From Planctomycetota bacterium (lineage in GTDB: Bacteria; Planctomycetota; UBA8742; UBA2392), in the NCBI GenBank assembly GCA_020638675.1, contig JACKID010000001.1, positions 2,914,001 to 2,978,000 on the forward strand: DNA of 64,000 nt. The letters are read 5' to 3'. Within the stretch, counting starts at the first letter, position 1. Each line of letters opens with the position of its first letter. Shown one piece after another: positions 57,760-64,000 of the stretch. A model generated the notes under the pieces. It saw nothing but the letters and a program-made list of their open reading frames with translations. It searched no databases and had not been told where the DNA came from. A program made the position numbers and the translations under genes.

Positions 57760-58311
57760 CTAGCGCTTCTTCTTGCGGGCGGGCTTGGCCTTTTTGGCGG
57801 GCTTCTTGGCCTTCTTGGCTGGTTTGGTGCTCTGTTTGGCTGACTTCTTCGCGGGCTTCTTTGCGGACTTTTTGCTCTTTGTGGTTCCGGCTCCACCGCT
57901 GACGCGGCGGGCTTTGGTTCCGCCCTTCGCCGCCTTCTTGGCCGGCTTGGCCTTGGCGCGCAGGTTGATTGCGAGCGGGTGGCGGGGCTGATACATGCCG
58001 ATCGGGCCGCCGCCGGGCAGCTCGAAGCTGGTCAGCAGCCCGAAGCCCGCATCCTGCACAGGCGCGCACTGCACGCCGTGCTTGTCGAGCGCCGCGACGG
58101 CCTGCTTGATGTCCTCGACCATCAGGTACAGCTCATGCGACTGCTTGTCGTTGGGCATGATCGGGTGCACACCGAGCTCGCTGGGCGGCAGCTTGAAAAT
58201 CAGCCAGCCACCGTGGGCGTCCACGTGCGGCCACTCGAAAACGTCACGGAAGAAGGCGCGGACTTTGTCCGCGTCGTGGGCGTAAATCAGTGCGTGCATG
58301 CCAATAAACAT
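57760..58311 (-). CDS. VOC/glyoxalase-fold protein with histone-like Lys/Ala tail
   Basis: 183 residues. The first about 110 form a vicinal-oxygen-chelate fold (HALIYAHDADKVRAFFRDVF, KQSHELYLMVEDIKQAVAAL, GGGPIGMYQPRHP). The last about 70 are almost only Lys, Ala, Pro, Ser and Thr, with PAKKA-type repeats as in histone H1-like and Hc1-type proteins. The tail could bind DNA or RNA. In the first domain the metal ligands appear only partly conserved, so enzyme activity is uncertain. I know of no common family with this exact fusion. Confidence 0.75.
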   Translation of the reverse strand: MFIGMHALIYAHDADKVRAFFRDVFEWPHVDAHGGWLIFKLPPSELGVHPIMPNDKQSHELYLMVEDIKQAVAALDKHGVQCAPVQDAGFGLLTSFELPGGGPIGMYQPRHPLAINLRAKAKPAKKAAKGGTKARRVSGGAGTTKSKKSAKKPAKKSAKQSTKPAKKAKKPAKKAKPARKKKR

Positions 58312-58352
58312 GGCGAAAGACTATTGCCGCCTGTGACTGTTGGCAAGCCCGA

Positions 58353-59390
58353 CTAGGCCGCGCGCAGGCGCATGGCCTCGCGAGCTTCCCGCCACGTAAG
58401 CATGCGGCGGTCGACCTCATCCCACAGCTTGAGACGCATGCAACGCCAGACGTCCCGGGGGCTCAGAGTCGTCACGTGCGCATGCTGGAGTTGCGGAATC
58501 CCGTTCATCGCCTCGCGCAGCCGGTAGAACGGGATGGTCGAGTTCAGGTGATGCACGTGGTGGAAGCCGATGCTGCCGGTGCACCAGTCCAGGAAGCGGT
58601 TCAGGCGCATGTAGCTGGTGGAGCGCAGGGAGGCCTCGGCGCGGCTCCACTCTCCCGGCGGCAGCACTTCCATCTCGGGGAAGTTGTGCTGCGCATAGAA
58701 GAGGTATGCGCCCAGCATCGCGGCGACGCTGTACGGCAACCAGAATGCAAAGAACGCCGTCCACGGGCCGCCTACCCACCACAGCAGCGCAATCAGCCCG
58801 CCGTGCACCAGCACGGAAAGCCCGGAGGTCCAGTGCTTGATCGGGTTGCGAATGAAAGGCTCCAGCGTGTTGCTGAACAGGAAAACCGTCACGTACGCCA
58901 GCACCATCGTGAGCGGGTTGCGGTTCACGCGGTAGTACAGCCGCTGCATGGGCGTAGCGTTCTTCCACTGCTCAAGGGTCATGATCGGGAACGAGCCTTG
59001 GCTTGACTTGTCAACCTCGCTGACGTGCGCGTGATGGAAGTTGTGCGCCTCACGCCAGTAGCTGACGCCCGCCAGAAAGATCATCGAGTACAGACTGAGC
59101 ACGACGCGCGCCACCTTCGACTTGCGCAGGATCGCGCCGTGGGCGAAGTCGTGAAACAGGATGAAGCCGCGCACCATCACCAGCGCGCCAAGCATCGAAG
59201 CCGCCAGTTGCAGCCACCACCACGGCGCGATGGCCGCGAGCGTCAGCACGCCGGTAATCACGCCCAGCGTCGAGCCGACGTGCCACCAGCTTTTCCACTT
59301 TGATTCGACGGTATACGGGCGGGTTGCCGCGATCAGGTCACGCTCGGAAAGTACGGGCGTGGCCTCAGCAAGGTTTACAGGTGCGTTCAA
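58353..59390 (-). CDS. Membrane fatty-acid desaturase (DesA-like)
   Basis: 345 residues with four to six hydrophobic segments and the three His boxes of membrane desaturases: HDFAHG, HNFHHAH and HHVHH. It introduces a double bond into acyl chains using a di-iron centre and O2. The start chosen is the TTG at 59390, because AAGGGG lies 7 nt upstream, giving MNAPVNLAEA. Contains copy 5 of the TTGACnnGTCAA palindrome. Divergent from a second desaturase of another subfamily. Confidence 0.85.
   Translation of the reverse strand: MNAPVNLAEATPVLSERDLIAATRPYTVESKWKSWWHVGSTLGVITGVLTLAAIAPWWWLQLAASMLGALVMVRGFILFHDFAHGAILRKSKVARVVLSLYSMIFLAGVSYWREAHNFHHAHVSEVDKSSQGSFPIMTLEQWKNATPMQRLYYRVNRNPLTMVLAYVTVFLFSNTLEPFIRNPIKHWTSGLSVLVHGGLIALLWWVGGPWTAFFAFWLPYSVAAMLGAYLFYAQHNFPEMEVLPPGEWSRAEASLRSTSYMRLNRFLDWCTGSIGFHHVHHLNSTIPFYRLREAMNGIPQLQHAHVTTLSPRDVWRCMRLKLWDEVDRRMLTWREAREAMRLRAA
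59003..59014. repeat. TTGACnnGTCAA palindrome, copy 5
   Basis: TTGACTTGTCAA inside the desaturase gene; the minus-strand 15-mer GTTGACAAGTCAAGC is identical to copy 4. Confidence 0.7.
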
Positions 59391-59630
59391 ATGATTGCCC
59401 CTTGAGATAGGCCGTGAACGCAAGGGGAGCCCACGTCCGGCCGACGCACCATTGCAACAGGCAAACGCTGCAAGTCAACGGTACATGAGGGCCTAACCTA
59501 TCATTGCGATACGATAAATCCGGAATAATCGGATATATGGGTATGGAATTCAGCGCCCCCGGCGTTGGCTCATTGTCCGGGCCCCATTTTCGGCGCTCGG
59601 CCGAGCAGGGTGCTCAAGGCACCCAAGGGC
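59391..59630. promoter_or_regulatory. Divergent promoter region of two desaturase genes
   Basis: A 240-bp gap between divergent desaturases. An AT-richer centre (59496-59545) contains TATCattgcGATA and TCCGgaataatCGGA, two short interrupted palindromes that could be regulator sites. No promoter can be assigned with confidence. Confidence 0.35.
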
Positions 59631-60683
59631 ATGAGCAAGACAATCGAACGGGCACCCGACGAACGGGTAAACTGGCTGGGATCTGCTCCCTTCATCGCTA
59701 TGCATCTGCTGCCGCTGGGCGCGCTTCTGACGGGCGTTCCCTGGGTTGCATGGATTATCATGGCTGTGCTGTACTTCGGCCGCATGTGGTTTGTGACAGC
59801 GGGCTACCACCGATACTTCGCCCATCGCAGCTACAGGATGGGCCGCGTCATGCAGTTCTTGATGGCGCTTGGCGGGTCAACGGCCGTGCAGAAGGGACCG
59901 ATCTGGTGGGCAGCGCATCACCGACATCACCACAAATTCTCAGACACAGACCGGGACATCCACTCACCCAAACGCGGGTTCTGGTGGAGCCATATGGGCT
60001 GGATTCTCTGCCGCAAATACGACCCCGTGCGCACCGAACTGGTGCCGGACCTGATGAAGTACCCCGAGCTGCGGTGGCTGGACAAGTACTGGATCGTGCC
60101 GCAACTGGGCATGATCGCCGCCGTGTTCGGCCTCGGGCTGCTGCTTACCGGCGGCGCCATTGTGCCGGCACTCGGAGTCGTGCTCATCGGGTTCTTCCTG
60201 TCCACGATCCTGTTGTCGCACACGACTTACACGATCAATTCACTGTCGCACGTGTTCGGGCGCCGGCGATTCGCGACGACGGACACCAGCCGAAACAACT
60301 GGCTGCTTGCGCTGATCACCGGCGGCGAGGGGTGGCACAACAACCACCACCACTACCAGGGCTCGACGCGTCAGGGGATCAAGTGGTGGGAGATTGACAC
60401 CACCTACTACGTGCTATGGGTGATGTCGAAATTGCGGCTTGTCAGCAACCTGCGCAAGCCGCCTGAGCGCGTGCTCACGAAGCACCTGATCAAGGAAGGC
60501 GCGCCGGACATCGGCACCTTCGACAAGTACTGGGCCAAGGCCGTGCGCGCAGTGCAAAGCAGCGGCAAGGCAACCGGCGAAATGGCCGCCGCGCAAAAAC
60601 AGAAGCTCGAAGAACTGTACGCCGCCACGAAAGCCAAGGTCGAGGAGATCGCCCGCATGGCGCACGCCGAGCCTTCGGCCTGA
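59631..60683 (+). CDS. Delta-9-type acyl-CoA/acyl-lipid desaturase
   Basis: 350 residues with the His boxes of the stearoyl-CoA desaturase branch: HRYFAH, HRHHHKFSDTDRDIHSP and GEGWHNNHHHYQGS. Four membrane helices. The C-terminal 60 residues form a charged helix (KQKLEELYAATKAKVEEIA). It probably makes palmitoleate/oleate-type chains. The start is the ATG at 59631, giving MSKTIERAP. Two terminators follow. Confidence 0.88.
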   Translation: MSKTIERAPDERVNWLGSAPFIAMHLLPLGALLTGVPWVAWIIMAVLYFGRMWFVTAGYHRYFAHRSYRMGRVMQFLMALGGSTAVQKGPIWWAAHHRHHHKFSDTDRDIHSPKRGFWWSHMGWILCRKYDPVRTELVPDLMKYPELRWLDKYWIVPQLGMIAAVFGLGLLLTGGAIVPALGVVLIGFFLSTILLSHTTYTINSLSHVFGRRRFATTDTSRNNWLLALITGGEGWHNNHHHYQGSTRQGIKWWEIDTTYYVLWVMSKLRLVSNLRKPPERVLTKHLIKEGAPDIGTFDKYWAKAVRAVQSSGKATGEMAAAQKQKLEELYAATKAKVEEIARMAHAEPSA

Positions 60684-60706
60684 TGTATTCTTCGACGAAC
60701 GCAGAT

Positions 60707-60738
60707 GCCCCGGCCCAAGTGCCGGGGCTGTTTCTTCC
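60707..60738 (+). terminator. Intrinsic terminator
   Basis: Stem GCCCCGGC/GCCGGGGC with a 6-nt loop, followed by TGTTTCTTCC, just after the desaturase stop. Confidence 0.85.
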
Positions 60739-60769
60739 CGGCAGACGGGGTGCGGGAACGAGCAAACCA

Positions 60770-60794
60770 CCCCGCAATGCGGGGGAACCTTTTT
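60770..60794 (+). terminator. Second intrinsic terminator
   Basis: Stem CCCCGC/GCGGGG with an AAT loop, then GAACC and a run of five T, between the desaturase and the first HMA-like gene. Confidence 0.65.
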
Positions 60795-60810
60795 CGAAAC
60801 GGCTCGGCGA

Positions 60811-61029
60811 TTACATCCGCGCGCCGAGAGTGAAGCCGGCGGATTCGCAGGCTGCACTCAACGACTTCGCCTTCGGCTCTGGCCCGTTGATCCCGAAGGT
60901 GATTTCCCTGGCTGCAGGTGTGAGAGCGATGTCCTTGATCCCTTTGACTGTCTTCAGGGCGGCGAGGAGCTTGTCCTTGTCCGCCTGCGATGTCTCGGGG
61001 CCAAGGTTACTGACGACGTACCTTACCAC
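60811..61029 (-). CDS. 72-residue HMA-like small protein A
   Basis: 72 residues with the beta-alpha-beta-beta-alpha-beta pattern of heavy-metal-associated domains (VVRYVVSNLG, LLAALKTVKGIKDIALTPA, ITFGING, CESAGFTLGARM), but without the metal-binding CxxC in loop 1. The start is a GTG with GGAG 7 nt upstream, exactly as in paralog C at 61614. About 80 percent of residues are shared with C. It may be a binding or chaperone domain that lost metal sites, or one using other residues. The function is unknown. Confidence 0.78.
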   Translation of the reverse strand: MVRYVVSNLGPETSQADKDKLLAALKTVKGIKDIALTPAAREITFGINGPEPKAKSLSAACESAGFTLGARM

Positions 61030-61106
61030 GTTTGTACTCCGGTGCCGGATCCGCCGGCGCGGGTTGGAAAACCCGTGCACCGTCGCCTTCCGACCAGCAC
61101 AGTGTA
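61030..61106 (-). promoter_or_regulatory. Promoter and structured leader of HMA-like gene A
   Basis: -10 box TACACT (61101-61106), then a leader with hairpins CGGGTT/AACCCG and GCCGG/CCGGC just before the GGAG ribosome site. It is the same length as, and clearly homologous to, the leader of gene C at 61833-61909, with compensatory change in the first stem. Confidence 0.6.
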
Positions 61107-61157
61107 CCGCAACCGGCGCAAATGAGCCATGCGCGGCACGCCACCAAGTTTGCTCTT

Positions 61158-61376
61158 TCAGGCCTTGCGGGAAAGCTGGAAACCGGCGCACGTGCAGGCT
61201 TCCTTCAGCACGTTCAGGTTCGGCTCCATGCCCGAGTGCTTGAAGCTGAACGTGCCGCGCCCGATGTTCAGCGTAACGCTCATGATGCCGTGAACGCGCT
61301 TGAGCGCGGACTCGAGCTTGTACAGCTCCGGCTTGCTGGTTTCGAATGTGAGGTTGGCGATCTTGTAGTTGTTCAT
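61158..61376 (-). CDS. 72-residue HMA-like small protein B
   Basis: A third 72-residue HMA-like protein, more diverged than A and C: MNNYKIANLTFETSKPELY, VHGIMSVTLNIGRGTFSF, EACTCAGFQLSRKA. It lacks the usual CxxC, but has CxC near the end. ATG start with GGAG 7 nt upstream, the same spacing as its paralogs, though its upstream region is not an obvious copy of theirs. Confidence 0.77.
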   Translation of the reverse strand: MNNYKIANLTFETSKPELYKLESALKRVHGIMSVTLNIGRGTFSFKHSGMEPNLNVLKEACTCAGFQLSRKA

Positions 61377-61613
61377 CGATCGACTCCGCCGGTGACGTGA
61401 GACAGCACCGCCCGGACCGACGCCGGGGAGGCTGCAGGCGCTGCACACCTCGGAGGCGGACAGTCGAATGTCGGTGGAAAGTGCGCGGCCGAAAGGCCGG
61501 TAGTGCATCCATCCTACCACAGATTGACCGACTTCTTCACGCCATCTGGACAAAGCGAGACCTGCCCGCGCCGCGCGGATGATTCGGAAATGGACCTGCC
61601 GCGCCCGCGGGCG

Positions 61614-61832
61614 CTACATGCGGCTGCCGAGCGTGAAGCCGGCCGTTGCGCAGGCTTCTTTCAGCAGCTTGGCTTTCGGCTCAGGCCCGTTGATGCCGAA
61701 AGCGATTTCCTTTCGTGCGGGCACGAGCGCGATGTCCTTGATTCCCTTGATGGTCTTGAGAGCAGCGAGGAGCTTGTCCTGGTTTGCCTGGGGGGTTTCC
61801 GGCCCCAGGTTAGAAACGACGTACCTGAGCAC
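61614..61832 (-). CDS. 72-residue HMA-like small protein C
   Basis: A close paralog of protein A (VLRYVVSNLGPETPQ, LLAALKTIKGIKDIALVPA, IAFGING, ACATAGFTLGSRM). GTG start with GGAG 7 nt upstream. Its promoter has a perfect TATAAT at 61904-61909. A, B and C are all exactly 72 residues and lie on the same strand, but each has its own upstream region, so they look like separately transcribed duplicates rather than one operon. Confidence 0.78.
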   Translation of the reverse strand: MLRYVVSNLGPETPQANQDKLLAALKTIKGIKDIALVPARKEIAFGINGPEPKAKLLKEACATAGFTLGSRM

Positions 61833-61909
61833 GACCGTTCTCCAACACCGGATGAGCCGGCGGGGGCTTGCACGCCCGTGCGCCGTCACCTTCCGACGCG
61901 GTGATTATA
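61833..61909 (-). promoter_or_regulatory. Promoter and structured leader of HMA-like gene C
   Basis: The -10 box TATAAT (61904-61909) is followed by a leader with hairpins GGGC/GCCC and GCCGG/CCGGT before the GGAG site. It aligns without gaps with the leader of gene A (77 nt each). The blocks GTCGGAAGGyGACGG and CGCCGGC are identical or nearly so. Confidence 0.62.
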
Positions 61910-61925
61910 CAGCGGAAACCGGTCT

Positions 61926-61955
61926 GCAAGTAGCATGGGTGCCCTCACCCATGCC
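61926..61955 (+). repeat. Left REP end of the RAYT element
   Basis: 30-bp unit with GTAG at 61930-61933 and the hairpin CATGGGTG/CACCCATG; contains the RAYT stop codon. Perfect inverted copy of 62579-62608. Confidence 0.85.
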
Positions 61956-62583
61956 ATTGGTCCAGGTCTGAACGCGCACCAACCCACTTCCACTCAGGCA
62001 GCCCGGCAGCAATCGGGTTCTCAAGCGTATATTTTACGTAGTGATCGAACTCGGCGAGATCACGCACGATGTGGTCGTAGGACTCGTCCTGCCAGAACAC
62101 GCCCTTGCGACCCAAGACCGCACCGATCCTCCGAGATGACACCGACTTCCAGGCCTTCAATATCTGCGCCAGCTCCTGTTCGCCCAGCGGCTGAACGACA
62201 ACGTGGACATGGTTCGGCATAATGCACCACGCCCAGACTCGATACTGTGCTTCATCAAAATGAAAGAGCGCCGCGCGAACACACTCCGCGCATGCGGGAT
62301 TGCGCAGCTCGCACGCGCCGTGACACTGATCGAGCAGTTGCTGATACGCCTCTGACTCAAGCTGCCGCTTGCGGGCCAACTCTTCAGCATCCAGCGGATG
62401 CTGCGTCTCTTTTCGCTCCAACGCGCGCAGCTCCGACCTCAGCTTGTCTGCTGCTTCCGGCGGGATTGAGTCGGCGGTACGGAATGTGATGAAGTACGTG
62501 GCGCCGAGCCTTGTCCAGTGCGGCAGCTTGGCGCCTTGGCGGATGCTGATTGGCGGTTCGCCTGTCACTTCTGCTTTCGGCAT
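61945..62583 (-). CDS. rayT: REP-associated tyrosine transposase (RAYT, Y1_Tnp family)
   Basis: 212 residues of the IS200/Y1 family in its REP-associated branch. The HUH metal motif is MPNHVHVVVQP. The catalytic Tyr lies in the segment DHYVKYTLENPIAAGLPEW. WQDESYDHIVRDLAEF is the helix typical of RAYTs. RAYTs cut at GTRG-tagged hairpins and spread REPs without moving like classical transposons. The start is ATG at 62583; a GTG at 62595 is in frame. All catalytic residues appear intact, so it may be active. Confidence 0.88.
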   Translation of the reverse strand: MPKAEVTGEPPISIRQGAKLPHWTRLGATYFITFRTADSIPPEAADKLRSELRALERKETQHPLDAEELARKRQLESEAYQQLLDQCHGACELRNPACAECVRAALFHFDEAQYRVWAWCIMPNHVHVVVQPLGEQELAQILKAWKSVSSRRIGAVLGRKGVFWQDESYDHIVRDLAEFDHYVKYTLENPIAAGLPEWKWVGARSDLDQWHG

Positions 62584-62600
62584 GGGTGAGGGCACCCATG

Positions 62601-62608
<8 letters not shown>
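62579..62608 (-). repeat. Right REP end of the RAYT element
   Basis: Perfect inverted copy of the left end. Its GTAG provides the clpB TAG stop, and its hairpin spans the RAYT start region. Confidence 0.85.

Positions 62609-64000
<1,392 letters not shown>

Overview
This is a GC-rich, densely packed bacterial chromosome window with no tRNA, rRNA, CRISPR array or prophage that I can see. The gene content suggests a Planctomycetota-like bacterium: a WD40-repeat Ser/Thr kinase and a second kinase sharing its N-terminal module, two ECF sigma/FecR-like pairs with proline-rich linkers, c'-like cytochromes, a C-terminal Gly-Gly-Gly-Cys sorting signal and REP/RAYT repeats. That assignment rests on family style only. 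Core anchors are recA, hemE, a SEC-C-type methionine aminopeptidase, rsmJ and the C-terminal half of clpB, which runs off the right edge.

Layout. 0-8.5 kb: secreted/anchored ASH-repeat protein (cut at the left edge), KamA-family radical SAM enzyme, YHYH lipoprotein, SPFH/zinc-ribbon protein, MCE-like protein. 8.6-24 kb: aminotransferase, TPR protein, WD40 kinase, STAS protein, CPA1 antiporter with a cyclic-nucleotide-binding domain, two c-type cytochromes, second kinase. 24-35 kb: flavin reductase, DUF6288-like protein, ATP-pyrophosphatase, an Mla-like ABC cassette, sigma/FecR module 1, rsmJ/TPR pair, CoA-transferase. 35-46 kb: lipoprotein, FAD oxidoreductase, map, aldo-keto reductase, spermidine-synthase-like membrane protein, two FHA proteins, SRPBCC protein, hemE and a peroxidase-related (AhpD-like) gene with an in-frame TGA. 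46-56 kb: tetR-hlyD-MFS efflux operon with a visible operator, AspT-like transporter, recA, phzF-like gene, sigma/FecR module 2. 56-64 kb: small membrane and zinc-ribbon proteins, a VOC protein with a histone-like tail, divergent desaturases, three 72-residue HMA-like proteins, a complete RAYT element and clpB.

Most interesting: (i) the AhpD-like gene at 45602-46150 carries TGA exactly where the family has its second catalytic cysteine (C-V-Y-TGA), so it is a candidate selenoprotein; (ii) the 12-mer TTGACnnGTCAA occurs five times, far above expectation for this base composition, mostly inside genes and using AT-rich codons, like sites for a nucleoid-organising protein or other DNA-binding factor; (iii) two of the three 72-residue HMA-like genes share a duplicated promoter and a 5' leader whose two hairpins show compensatory change; (iv) a RAYT transposase gene lies between perfect inverted 30-bp REP ends that contain its own stop, its start region and the clpB stop, and other REP pairs also overlap TAG stops.
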